A DNA stretch of 64,000 nucleotides, from the NCBI GenBank assembly GCA_002633005.1, contig NMRA01000625.1, positions 178,895-242,894 of the forward strand, written 5' to 3'. The notes under the pieces were generated by a model, which had not been told where the DNA came from, did not search any database, and saw only the letters and a program-made list of their open reading frames with translations. Below are positions 49,901 to 62,108 of the stretch, piece after piece; the stretch's first letter is position 1, and each line of letters opens with the position of its first letter. The position numbers and the translations under genes were made by a program. Source of the stretch: Phoronis australis. Its lineage: Eukaryota; Phoronida; Phoronidae.

Positions 49901-52900
49901 TTCCTTCATACTAAGTACACCGTTGCCATCTGTGTCCAAACTGCGGAACTTCTTGGTGTACAGCTCCCTCTGTTGGTCACTGATGAAGGAGTACATGTAG
50001 AGATCTGACAACTGAAAGAGGGAGTAAAATTAAGATAAATCAATTAAATGGAAGTAATTTCTCTACATCAATTTTACCAGTCACAAAATATGGGTCCTTG
50101 TACAATGAAGAACAGCCGCCTCTTGAACTCAACTCTACTCTTTCACAGAATTACAGAAAAATAAATTGGTCGGTAAAAATTTCATAGCTAATGTCGACAA
50201 AAAGGAAGCTTAAGTCCCAACCGATCCACCTTCATCAATTGTTTATCAGAATTTCAGTAAAACAATACTCTAGTTTTACAGTAACTGTAAAATAGAGATG
50301 AGCATGGCAGCAGTGCACAACTATGGGATGAGTGCTTAACTAAAGCATAGCATTGTGGGTAAACAGTCAAGAATCTGAAATGGCACTGGGGTATTTCAGG
50401 ATGAAGCTGTTGGTCTTTGGATCACATCACTGCTATTGTATTGTAGTTGCCACATCAGGCAAATTTTTTAAACTCAAAGTGTGCATGAAGCATCAGTCTT
50501 CACCACAAGATTCAAATAGGTATCCTCTAATGATTCCAATCAGACAATTTTAATTACACACTCAGGTAACAGATTCATGTTTGTGAACCAAGTGCGTGTG
50601 TGCTGTAAGACTCAGATTCAAAGCAAGCACATGTTGTAACGGTTTACTTTCTGTGTCAATTTTGACGCTTTAGAACAAGTCAATTTTTTGTACAGTAATG
50701 ACAGACAAGCCCACTGGAAACACAAAAATTGATAAAAACAATGTTTCAGTACAGTCAGGCAAGGTTGGTTTGTAACTACGCCAGCTAAACACAGAGAGAA
50801 ATAATTATTCCACGCTCAGTGTGATGTTGTCTCCACCATTACACCAGGAAATTGGGCAAAACAAAAATCAGAGCAAGTATAAGTGTATCGGGCCGTTTTT
50901 CAAATTCGCCATAATTGTATAATCATTATGGCATCTCACCCCCATGGCATCAGATGCTGGTTTTAATGATTCAGTCCTCTTGCGGAAGATGGTCATTGCA
51001 TCTTTTGTTTCTTCCTCTGTCATTTCATCATCATCATCTAAAAAATAACCAGTAATTCAGTCCAACCATCACCATGCAAGGGTAATTTAGAAATAAAGTG
51101 AAAGTTAATGGTCAAATAACCTACTTGATCAGCTAACAAACCACAAACCAAATGAATGCATCTACAGGTGCTGCTAAACACAAACAATTCCTGAACTACC
51201 ACTAAGAAATTAGCGTATCTTAAAAGTTTTAAAAGTAAACTACTTTCTTCAAAACTTCTCCAATAAAACATTAAAGTAACTAAATTTGAATCACCTAGCA
51301 ACCTTGACATGACTGCCTTAACAACTTACACCCCCCTCACCCTCAGATCTCCTGCTAGCAGCCCATTCCATACCCAGCCCATTCCATACCCTTCTGTTTT
51401 TAATGCAATAAGCCTAATATGGTGGAAATAATCACAGGACACTACATTTTAACATTAAGATTAACACGCTCACTTAACTCAGGCATGTCTTTTATGAATA
51501 GACTTGACTTGCTGCTAGGCTGGGACATACCTTGCTAATGCCAGAATTATTGACATGCTAACAGAGGCCTTGCAATAGTTCAGTTAATAATAAGTTACTT
51601 GAGACTAACTACCCACTTCCCTACCCACAATTCTTACCATCCCCAAAGAGGCCCTCTGCATCTTCATCGTCCGCCTCTAACTCCTCGGGGAATACCCATC
51701 CAGAAGTGCCCTTCAGGTGATCCACGTTGAACAACTTGTTTTCCAGTGCCTTCAGCGTGTTGTTTAATGCGTCCATGTCAAAACTGCTGCTGCCACCTGT
51801 CATGTAGTCCTCAAGGCTCAAAACAACCGGTTCAGGTTCGGGGGGTGGCTCTGGCTCTGGTTCAGGAGGCCGCGAGAAATCTACATTCATCACACTGAAA
51901 GTTATGATGACAAATTTAAGGTCAAGTAGGACCTAGAAAAATTTCAATTTTGGCCAACTTCTGGCAATCATATCTCAGAAATGGCTGATTTAAATTACAT
52001 GAAACTTTTAGATACTATGCTTTATATATTTTTCAAAAATGCTGTTAGGTATTTATTTTTAAAATGTTTCACTTTTGCCTGAGGGGCTATCAAACACTAG
52101 GATTTACGTGGTTTTTGTGAAATTAAAAAGTTTTTCATTAAAAGTAGAGATTTATCACTTTTTTCTTGCCTTCAACACCAATACTTTTTTGCTTACAGCA
52201 AAGTCTCACTAACTTAGGACAAAAAATGGCGGAAAAGTGAAACTTTACTTTATGATCTTTCCATGATAGTATGTAGCAATGAAGAAATGCTGTTACACGT
52301 TTGAGGTGTGTAACATAGATACCACAACACAATATTCTAAAAATTGGGCACATTTACAATAATGTTAGAAGCCTTTGAAAAATGAAAAAATGTCTATTTT
52401 GGTAATTATTTTTGTCTGATACTGATGAGATGATTTACCGTAGCTAACATAATGTACATATTACTCACTCCTCTTTATTTGGCTGGTACAATTCCCTGTC
52501 AATCTTGAAAGCTGCTCCAAAATTGGATTCACTAAACTCTTTGCTCTTGTCATTGCTTTCCTCGGCTTCTTCAACCCTCTCTAAACGTCTTTTGTCCGTT
52601 TCCCCCAGTATCTTGACAGACTGCTCTGTATCGTCTGCTTCTTTGCTTTCACTGTTAATATCGTCTGCTTGTTTGCTATCACTGTCAATATTGCCTGCTT
52701 CCACTGTTCCAGCAGTGGTATCACCCAACTCCTCATGATCATTGACACCAGTATTTTCAACTTGTTCATCATTTACATTAATATTACTATTATTATTATC
52801 ATCATTTATCACAAAACTATCATGGTTGTCCGAAAAGTGAACGGTCTTTCCACTCTTTCCTTTGACAGCAATTTCTTCATCATCATTAATATAATATACA

Positions 52901-55900
52901 CTGTTAACGTCCTTATTGGTATGACTGATCTGGGTCACTGGCGTGTTGACCCGCTTGACTGACCCCACTCTGGGGTGACTGTAATAATCGGAAGTTTCTG
53001 AAAAAAATCAGCACATCTGCAACATTGTATAACCCTTCATAGTTTTCAAACAGTAAAGAGAAATAGTTGTTGAAAATAGTAAAATGGTGCAATGCAGAAG
53101 CAAAGTGTACTATGTGAACCTCATAATTATGAACAATCAGTTTTTAAGAAATGAAATATGAAATTATAGTTAAGGTTATGTGTAAATATAGAAAAATGCT
53201 AAATTTTGAATAACTTCAAAAACCACATAAAAAACAACAAAAGTTGCATAAACAAAAGCACAGAAAACTATTGACAATTATTTCCCAATTGCACCTCAAA
53301 TGTTCATGTTTCACAAGAAATAAGAAATTGTTCATGTTATTGATAGGATTGTTTTTCTGTGAATGTTCCTTTTTTCCCCAAATTTTATAAAAGACATGCT
53401 CACATGTTCCAATCAATGATTGAATAGCAAAAGTCCACACTAAATTAACTACTAAACCATTTCTTCTTGCAAAAGTCCACACTAAATTAACTACTAAACC
53501 ATTTCTTCTTGCAAAAGTCCACACTAAATTAACTACTAAACCATTTCTTCTTGCAAAAGTCCACACTAAATTAACTACTAAACCATTTCTTCTTACTCAA
53601 AATATTTACTTGTACTATGATCTTAAACTTTAAATTTACAGTTTTGTAGCTATTTGGAAATACAAAAAGACGATGGTAAACCATTTACACAAAACCTTAA
53701 ATGAAGAAATGAGAAAAAATAGACCAATAGAGGTCACTCTTTTAAGCACTCGCGTGAAAACAAAAGACAAGCAATGTATTAATATAGAAGAGACTAGCTG
53801 TCCTAAAGTAGACAAGAAGTAGAACATATCAATTTAAAATCAACGTCACTGTTAGTAAACAAAACATGGACATAGAAGGTAGATACAAAAACTACAAACT
53901 CAACAAAACAAAACACTTTCAAATCCTTCAAGTTAACTGTAAGTTTATCTCTATTCAAAAGCACCAAAAATGTTACTTGAAGCTGATTCTAAGAAACAAA
54001 TTCTTGAGTTATGCCACCTGCAGCTATGAAAAGTGTACTAATATTGTTCCTTATATCCATAAGAGGTCTTCTCCGTGCATAGAAAGAAATTGCTGACTTG
54101 GCAATGCTTAGGACCAAGCTCCATTCCGGGCTTGGCTATTCAAACCCCATAGGGGGTAACCAATCTATTATCTTCTCAGTCAGGACCACAAACCCTTTAT
54201 TGAGTTGTGATTAGTTACACATTAGCCAACTGGGACAGTTTTGTGACTAAAAGTAGAGCTCACAATAACTACTGTCACAGAATTCCCATGTCAACTTCAA
54301 AAGGCCCATTGTGTTTGAATGACACCCACAACTTACAACCCTCCACAACATTGCAAGCCACTATGAGGACTAGTTACCCCCTCCATGCCAAAAATGGTTG
54401 AGCCCGTTCTCTAGCAATAACAAAAGTTAACACACCTCTTTACAAGCCCAGAAGCCACATACAATTTGACTAATGATTCACTACTGTAAGCCACTAAATC
54501 AAAAGTTAGTTTGTTAACAAGTGGGTTATAGAACCGTTCACTACAATACAACAAAATTACAGTACATGAAAATTGATAAAAACATCAAATGAGTTTAAAT
54601 GAAATTAACATAATTTAGAGGGAGACAGCCACGCAACCACCTGTTATTATCAATTAATAATGATCGAAACAACAAAATTGTTAAAACAGTGACAATCTGA
54701 TGAATTTTCAAATCAACAAAATGAAGAATTCTACACATTCAACAACAAGGGAATACATAAACGTCTACCTCTATGCTGGATTTGAATTCTAAAATACCAA
54801 ATAAAGTTATTCACATACATTGCTGGCATGGAAATGGTAACTTTGAATCTCATTTCTACATCTACATTTTCTAACTGACATTTCTTAACTTATTAAGAAG
54901 TCAAATAACTTGGCTGATTCTGAGCATGAACAGAATCCTCCATTCTCATTTGACACCCTCAATAGTGAAGATTGGGCAACTCAACTGCATGGTTTGCGTA
55001 CTGCTATATCTGGCACAAAGATCAAAGATACCATTCAATTGTATGCAATTACATCGCTTCTGGAGGCCACAGGTTGTCGATGTTATCATTCTCTAGATAA
55101 TTGGACCCATCACAAACACACTGAGGGGGACAAAAATATTTTAAAATTTTTGTTTTGAGAGTTTTTAAATAGCATAGTTGAATAATGATGTAAGAAGTGG
55201 TAACTACTAGAAGTTTTTGAATTTTGAAAATCAGAAATGTGACTTTTACAACCTAAAACTTAAGTACAATGTTGCCACATTACGATTTTCATAAATTCTG
55301 CTGAATGTGCAACATAATTGGGCCCATTACCAAACCACAAGGCAGCAGTTGGATTCTGAGGTAAGCCAAGTGTCATCGTACAATTCTTGGCATGGACTAT
55401 TTATTACAGGCTCTGCGATGGACTCCACCCTGAGATGACTGCATAGGAAGAGACGCTCTACGGAGATACACGAGATGTTACCTGATGGCATGCACTCAGG
55501 CAAGACGTGACTTTCCTATCTCAGCTAAAAGACACACGTTAACACCAAACAGTCCCATGTTGTAGAGCACCATGCAAATGATTAAACAAAGAGATTACAG
55601 CAGATTCTTCAATTTGGGACTAAAATAATTGCAAAATTGTCATATTTCTAATTTTGAGAGGCTCACCACATTGTTGCAAGTGCTCAAAATTTTCCTGAAA
55701 AGTTATTTTTGTAATTAGAAACTTGATAAAATGAGATTGCACCTATAATTTGCCATATTGTGTCCCAGATTGAAGATTTTTTATCGTAACTTTTACTACA
55801 CGCAGAAAATACAGCCATGGTGAGATGGATGGGCCATAAAATGTACCCAAATGATACATGTAGCATGTCACCACAAGCCTAAACATTACACAAAAAGTTA

Positions 55901-58900
55901 TTAATAGTTCAGATACAAAAATGTCACCAAACTGCCAATATTTTCATGACAACCCTAACCCAAAGCAGCAATCTACCTTTGTTTGTCAGGAAGACATTAT
56001 CTCCCCTGTCGTTGGCTACGAGTGGTAAATGACCACCTGGTGTTGACTGTTCACCTCCCTGAAATAAAAAACATTTAACACTTATTGGTAATGCACTTTT
56101 CCAATTGACCTCAGTTGTGCTCTCCAAACAAAAAATTAAAACTCAACAGGAATTCCAAAATTCATGAACACGTTGGCAGAGTGCTATTATACTTTAAGGT
56201 TACAGCATAACTCAAGTGAAATTTGGAATCAGTATCACAAACTGGTACAAATATTCAAAATGACCTGTTTGCTGAAAGAATTTTGTTGAATCGTTTTTCA
56301 ACTCGACGCGGAAGAGTCAAAGTACTCACATCAAAATCAATTAAAACTGTTACCAAAACAAGTTATGGAGAACACAAATTAAGGACACTAAGCAGTTTTT
56401 GTTCCTTTTTGACTCAAAAGCACAATGAAATAACTTTATCTTGCAATCGTAGCCATAAAGTGAATAAAAGGACTAGCCTGCCTCCCAACTAATTCAGAGT
56501 TCAACTTTCAACAACAAAGATTGCCAGCCCACTCTTAGTATTAAGTTTTGACATACTAGTAAGTTGTAGATGCCTTCGGGTTTAAAGCAAACCAACTTCC
56601 TAAACAGGTGAGCACTGCATACCAGTTTGAATGATTCAGATCAATGAACAATTGGCCATAATTTTTCTTGAAGCATTATAAGTTCCTGAACCAAATTTTA
56701 GTTCAATTTAGGAATTAGAGGAATATCATACTAAGCCTCACTAATAACCTGTTCTTCAAAGCTTAAAGTGTACAGTGTGTTACGCTTCAATTCAAAAGTT
56801 ACTTAAACAATGTATATGGTAACGCATTATGAATGATCAAAAACAATCACTCGAACAAGTTAGTGTACCTTGTATTTTCTAGGAATAACCATAATGTTAA
56901 ATACAGAAAGTAATGAGACAATCCAAATCATACTGAAGCATATCTTGTGTGAAAATTTGTGCCAGTGGTAATGAAGAATGTCTGGCATTTTTGCTCTAAG
57001 TTGACTAAATTCAAAGAAAACGTGTTGTGCATAAACACATGAAGGCAGTTTTGAAGTGCTGTGCAACCAGTGTCAAATTGTCAACAATTCATGTAAAAGT
57101 GGGACAAGACATTTTTGAGACCATGATTCTTGAGATGGATACACATAGTGAAGCACTATTCACTGGTTTAATTCAGGAATTATCAAACTTAAAAAATTTT
57201 AAAAACGAACCCAACTTGCAATGTTTGAAAAAACACAGCGGTAAAATCTCACCAATTTTGGGAAAAATAACCACCAAAATAGCCATTTCTCCATTTTTCA
57301 AAAACTTCTAATGTTGTTGAGAATCAGGGATCAATTTGGAAAACCGGAGTATGTGTAAACTGACTTATAGGACCTCAAATCTTTCTAAGCCAATTTGGAG
57401 GATCAATAAATCACGTAATTTTTTGGCTTTTTTCTTCCAATTTTAATGGGCCCCGATAGCCACCCAACAGTTAAGCGACCACAATGCACCAATAAAATTA
57501 GTTTTGCACCAATGAAGTGGTCTACCATATTGTGTCCTAAATCGGTGAGATTTAACCTATAACAAAGCATAGTGCATTCCACCTCCCGAGGTACACGCTT
57601 AATTCCTTTTCTGTTTTGGAAGACTTTTGGAAAGCAGGTTTCTAATATCTGTGATATGTCTTGTCCCCATAAACCAGAACAGTGTAGAAAACATAATTCA
57701 TGCAGGCATTGAAGATATCTTACCCATAAACCTGATATTGAGAGCCAGTTGAAAAAGGCATTTTATGAATGACAGTACTTTGAACGTTAAATCAGCAATT
57801 AATAATCAGTAACTAAAATCTTTTTAGCAATTTAAACATATTATGAGCAACTTTCATAAGATAAGAAATAAACAATAAATGGTCCGTTAGTGAAAATTTA
57901 TACAAGCACAAGAACATGTCACTGAGTTCACTAGTGGCATATTATCATTGCAGCTGAACTTTGATACATTACAATTGACAAATAACAAACTTCCACGTTT
58001 TAAAATCAGGACTCCATAAGGACAATTTTCAGTTCAAATTTTCTAACCTGACATCTCAGGTAACTTACCTCAATATGTTCTCCATCTGGTTTATAATCCA
58101 ACATGGCCACTGCATCTGAATACCTTAATGTGAAGTAAGTAAAAAGCAAGGTTCATCAACGCACACAGTAGGAATTCACACATGACAGGAGAGCAGACGT
58201 GGTGCATTGCATTGTGGGTAGCAAGAAAGGACAAAGGACCAGATTAAAAAGGACAGAGTTCAAACAATTTCCAAAATGAGTACGTACTCTGAATGTTCAA
58301 AAAGTTGAAAAATGAACAAAAACATAATAATAAAAACCTGCAACTGATCACTGGGTGTAACAATATCTCTAAAATTTTTTATTTTACTTTTCGTAGAAAG
58401 CACTTCCCTCAGTTCAGAATAACAGAGTGACTGAGTTTCATTGGTTGAAAGATATCATCAAAACAGGAATACTTCGAAAATTACAGCCTATACGTATTTT
58501 GTTTTGGCATATCGCTTTCATAGTTTATGAAGTGTAAACTGGGCTACCATTCAATATTGCGTGACACTTTAAGGGGGCTAACATGAAATTTAAAATTAAA
58601 CAACCTATAGTACATTCCGTTTGTTTTGCATAAAATTGTTGAAAGAGCATCACTTTTGAATAAGTTCAACTAAATTGGTTTGTGAATTCCTTTTATGAAG
58701 TTTTTAAATAAAGTGGAAAGAACATCATTGACAGTTCAAAATGTTCAAATTTCTACACACAGTTGATGACTTTGGCTAGAATTGAATTGGATACGACTTG
58801 GAAAACAAGGACATCTAAAATGTAAGCAGATAGAGAAAGAGAGATGTTGAGAAATTGGTCCTGAGCAAATAGCAGCGTGACTGCGTAGTCTAAGGCAAAA

Positions 58901-61900
58901 AAACTCAAGCGTGCACTATGATAATATGATGAACATATTACAAGAATGCTGAAAATATCAAGTAAAATGATGTACGAAACATACGAAAATTTAATACCAA
59001 TTAATACACTTTGCGAATGTAACACTCAATTTGACATGGAATGAGCACAAAAAGACTCTATAGATACAGTTGTAGACAAGGTGATTGACTGACTTCATTA
59101 ATGTACCAATTTGATTGTAAATAGTTCATCTAGACATGTGAACAGCTTGGCAATTGAGCGTTAATGGAAAGTTACACTATTTAATTGATTTGAGTGTTTA
59201 CCTAGCAAGTGATATACCTTTTGAAAAGAAACGCCTTCAATAATCAATATCTCTTGCAAACATAGACTGTGACAGTTTGATATGTAACAGTCTTACGCTA
59301 CATGTGATGGAGACTGATATGAACGGTTTAGCCAAAAAGGGTATAGAACTGACTTACGGGAATTGTACTTCCCATATCCTTATAGAGAAAGCACAAAAAG
59401 CACTCAGTGCTGTAAATGATTACACAGTCTGTGAATCAGTAAAACACAAAATTTTAAAGTCAGAGAGTTGATGCAAAACTTAAGTTAGGAGAATGTCGTT
59501 GAAGAATTCCACAAATTACGTGAAATGGCCATGATGCAAACTCAAGGTCTTCATGGACTATAAAGCGAACATTGTGCACACTGAGGTTCTTCATGAACTG
59601 TAAACTGGGCATGGAAAAAACTGAGGGTTTTCAGGGACTACAAACTGGACATGGTGTAAACAGAGGGTTTTCAGGGACTATAACTGGACATGGTGCATTA
59701 AACAGGGCTTTCATGGACTGTAAACGGGACATGCATGGTGTTTACTGAGGGTCTTTGTGGACTATACACTGGACATGGTACAAACTGAGGGATTATACAC
59801 AGGGCATAGTACAAACAACTAAGTCTTCAAGGATTATACACTAGACAATGACTTTCATAACCGATTTGAACAGGCTATTACCCACTCATGCTGTTTGGGC
59901 TATTGCCCTGGTAATGAAAATGATTGTCTTGTTGTCTTAACACCACCAGCTTAATGTGCATGAAATTCCATGTCATCTGCCAAACAAACCTGTGGTTTGC
60001 TAAGGAGTTTCGACCGACCTGAGTGGGTGTGCTGGCTACTTGGGATGGTCCGTATCATGATAAAATAGCAGCATGAACCCGACTATAACAAACTTACCTT
60101 GATTTAGCGCTATTTTGCCTCTCTGTGTGTTGCTTTCGCAGCTTGGCGAGTTCATCTTCATCAAATTCATACTTGCCCCGTAGCGCCATCTGACTTCCTG
60201 TCATGTAGTAACGACGGTCTTGCCTATGGGACATTATCTAAAAAATTGCGAATCCAGCAATGATGCCAATTACAATGAACAACAGATTAGTATTATGTTG
60301 ATATTATGTTAATATTATGTTGATATTATGTTAATATTATGTTAACATTATGTTGATATTATGTTGATATTCAATATGTCAATATCAACAATAGCTTGAA
60401 GACTCTATGAATAAATTAAGCTACCCTAGTGACGACAGCAAATAACTGCCTTCAAAGTGAACATGCATCATAAAACAGACGAGTCAACATTTGACAATTA
60501 ATGGCATGGTTTGCTGGGGTTCATCAAAATACTACTACTAAGAGCCGGCAACAATTAATCACAGTTATACTATATCCGTCTGAAAAGCAACTTTCCAAGA
60601 GAGTGCGCTAGGTACTTATTTTATTACAAACTGTAACACTACAAAAAGATGTGAAGAACAACAAAAACAACTGTCATTGAGTTAGATCACATATTGTGCT
60701 TTAGATTTTCGGCTTGGAGGGGGTAACTAGTCCACACGGTGGCTTAGAATTCTTGGGGACTCTTGTATAATCATGAGTGTTGTTCACACACAATACATTT
60801 TTTGAAAATGACATGCAAGGTCAGTGAATGTAGCTCTTTGTGAGCCCTGTTCTTAGGCACACAGCTATCCCAGTAGGACTATAAACACAGCTTCTTAAAG
60901 GGTTTATGGTCCTGGCTGAGAAGACAATTGTTTTACTATCCCCTTATATTTAGAATAGCTGAGCCCAGAATGGTGATGAACAACAAAACCAGTTGTTGTC
61001 AGTTCAAACTTGGATTAAACAAATGTAATATTTGCTTTATCTTAACTCCCGCAGCTTACTTCAGATGTTCGCTTCATTTCTCGAGACCGCTCTTTAGCCT
61101 CTTGCTCAGCTTGAATCCTCTCTTTCTGCGTCATGTGACTCCAGATTGGAGAATTACTGGTTGCAGAAAATGACGGACTGACAGGAGTTTTGAGTCTACC
61201 AGCGTCTTTACTCTCAACTGGCTGAAATAATAATTTTGGTAAAAAATAGTTTAAAAATAATCCGTGCATATTTATCATCAGTGCATATGGCAAATGGTTC
61301 TTTTTAACACAATGAACTGAGCATGTATCAGACACATAAAACCTGGAGAGGACAGCATAGGTTACTACTGTACAGTAAAAGTTCTCCATTTTGAACAAAA
61401 ATAACTGCGAAAATTTCCATATTTCTATTTTTCAGAGGTGTACAGCATTGCTGCGAATGCTCATTTTTTACCAAATGTTGTTTGATAATATGTGCATCAT
61501 ACAAACCACGCTAAAAGCAAAGTAAATTTTACTGAAAGTTATTTTGTTGAGAAATTTGGCAAAACAAAATTTTATCTGTCAGCCAAATTTTGTATCCCAA
61601 ATCAAGACTTTTTTACCGTATTTGTAATCTGCAGCTGATTACAAACAGCTTGACTGTGAACTCTGAGAATTTTACAAACACAACACACAACATTTGTTTA
61701 GTTCTCTTCAAATAGTGCCACCAACTTTGCTCTACAGATCATTCACAATTCAACATTCAGTGGAACTTTTAACATAATGTTTAGGAATAATACACTACCC
61801 GTGAGACCATAACAAACCGTTAATAACCCAAGTATTTTTTTGTGAAATTTAGTTGCTTATGAATGAAACTGTATGAAACTGTATCTATCAACACATGTTT

Positions 61901-62108
61901 AAACATGAGAGTCCAATCAGTTGTTACTGTGGTGTTCTAAACAACGGCTTTCAGTGCTGAGCTCAATCACACGGAGATGAAACCATCAGTAATACTAACC
62001 ACAAATCTCTCGCCATGTAGTGCCACTGACTTTGCACTGCCAGGAGAGCGAGACATCCTCTGTTCACTCACATGTAGTAACGGAAGCTGTTTCACACGAC
62101 TGGTTGAG
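46931..62108 (-). CDS. EF-hand calcium-binding protein with acidic middle region, 13 exons, 5' end uncertain
   Basis: Exons in order: 62000-62108, 61060-61221, 60098-60237, 58069-58123, 55977-56058, 52469-52997, 51638-51894, 50940-51037, 49808-50011, 49224-49309, 48403-48472, 47547-47697, 46931-47121. All are GT/AG and phases close; at least 710 aa. The first exon read here needs two bases from an upstream exon. Order of parts: Ser/Arg-rich; a charged helix (QKERIQAEQEAKERSREMK); KYEFDEDELAKLRKQ; a long acidic exon rich in D, E and N; a Pro-Glu run (PEPEPEPPPEPEP); then four canonical EF-hand loops: DTDGNGVLSMKEL, DLNKDKTIDLNEF, DEDFSGKISLNEM and DKDRNGYIEFVEY. The C-terminus is KKTKDIWADD. 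Probably cytoplasmic and calcium-regulated. I do not recognise the family; a LIM domain lies directly upstream on the same strand. Confidence 0.85.
47190..47363. repeat. 44-bp minisatellite, four units
   Basis: Units start GACAGGCAGGTACTGCCAGA at 47190, 47234, 47278 and 47322 with only a few differences. Intron of the EF-hand gene. Confidence 0.92.
47896..48140 (+). mobile_element. MITE family 1, copy C
   Basis: Begins TACGGTAAAAAAATCTTCAG and ends CAAATTGAAGAATTTTTACC ATA, near-inverse ends with a TA border. Length 245 bp. EF-hand gene intron. Confidence 0.88.
49356..49589 (-). mobile_element. MITE family 1, copy D
   Basis: Begins TACGGTAAAAATTCTTGGAA and ends ACTGAAAAATATTTACCACA, with the internal blocks in inverse order (AAATTTCACCTGTCC near the right end). 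EF-hand gene intron. Confidence 0.85.
51918..52110 (+). repeat. Interspersed repeat family 2, copy 5
   Basis: AAGGTCAAGTAGGACC, CATATCTCAGAAATGGC, ATGAAACTTTTAGATACTAT, AAAATGTTTCACTTTTGCC and GAGGGGCTATCAAA follow the 27.1 kb copy. It sits about 80 bases from MITE copy E. Confidence 0.78.
52194..52442 (+). mobile_element. MITE family 1, diverged copy E
   Basis: Length 249 bp; starts TACAGCAAAGTCTCACTAAC and ends GATGAGATGATTTACCGTA. The AATGGCGGAAAAGTGAAAC and GTTAGAAGCCT blocks match the other copies loosely. Confidence 0.65.
53427..53594. repeat. 42-bp minisatellite, four near-identical units
   Basis: The unit starts GCAAAAGTCCACACTAAATT and repeats four times with almost no change, implying recent expansion or ongoing homogenisation. 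Intron of the EF-hand gene. Confidence 0.95.
54117..54386 (-). repeat. Interspersed repeat family 3, inverted copy
   Basis: The right end GGACTAGTTACCCCC is the inverse of the start of the 9.6 and 60.7 kb copies. CTTCTCAGTCAGGACCACAA is the inverse of their GGTCCTGGCTGAGAAG block. The left end reads GGGGGTAACC, suggesting short terminal inverted repeats. Confidence 0.7.
54910..55158 (+). pseudogene. Possible decayed retrotransposon gag-like fragment
   Basis: An open frame without its own ATG reads PPFSFDTLNSEDWATQLHG..., which resembles the W-containing start of gag-like proteins in Ty3-type retrotransposons. The similarity is short, no protease or reverse transcriptase follows, and the stretch lies in an intron on the opposite strand. 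Weak call. Confidence 0.25.
55596..55788 (-). mobile_element. MITE family 1, internally deleted copy F
   Basis: Both ends are present (TACAGCAGATTCTTCAATTT; AGATTGAAGATTTTTTATCG TA), but it is 193 bp because the central ACCAAATGTTGTTTGGTAAT part is missing. Confidence 0.82.
57237..57561. mobile_element. MITE family 1, related long copy I
   Basis: CGGTAAAATCTCACCAATTT and AATCGGTGAGATTTAACCTA are inverted ends. It is about 325 bp and the centre differs from the shorter copies, so it may be a subfamily or carry an insertion. Confidence 0.6.
59531..59850. repeat. Degenerate minisatellite, about 37-bp period, eight or nine units
   Basis: Units of the type GGACTATAAACTGGACATGG followed by TGCAAACTGAGGGTCTTCA repeat with substitutions and indels. 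EF-hand gene intron. Confidence 0.85.
60285..60370. repeat. 11-bp simple repeat (TTATGTTGATA type)
   Basis: About eight tandem copies of ATTATGTT(A/G)AT-like units. They begin about 50 bases upstream of exon 60098-60237 on the minus strand. Confidence 0.9.
60715..60970 (+). repeat. Interspersed repeat family 3, copy 3
   Basis: GGGGGTAACTAGTCC, GTTCACACACAATAC, GCAAGGTCAGTGAATG, GGTCCTGGCTGAGAAGACA and GCTGAGCCC occur in the order of the 9.6 kb copy. Confidence 0.78.
61371..61620 (-). mobile_element. MITE family 1, copy G
   Basis: Starts TACAGTAAAAGTTCTCCATT and ends ATCAAGACTTTTTTACCGTA, 250 bp, with ACCAAATGTTGTTTGATAAT in the centre. EF-hand gene intron. Confidence 0.88.

Noticed and set aside
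53427-53594. CRISPR-like array of direct repeats
   Set aside because: Units are head-to-tail without spacers, in a eukaryotic intron; it is a minisatellite.
56223-57311. Two plus-strand open frames of about 90 codons each within the EF-hand gene intron
   Set aside because: No recognisable domain or splice context; one overlaps a MITE. Probably chance.
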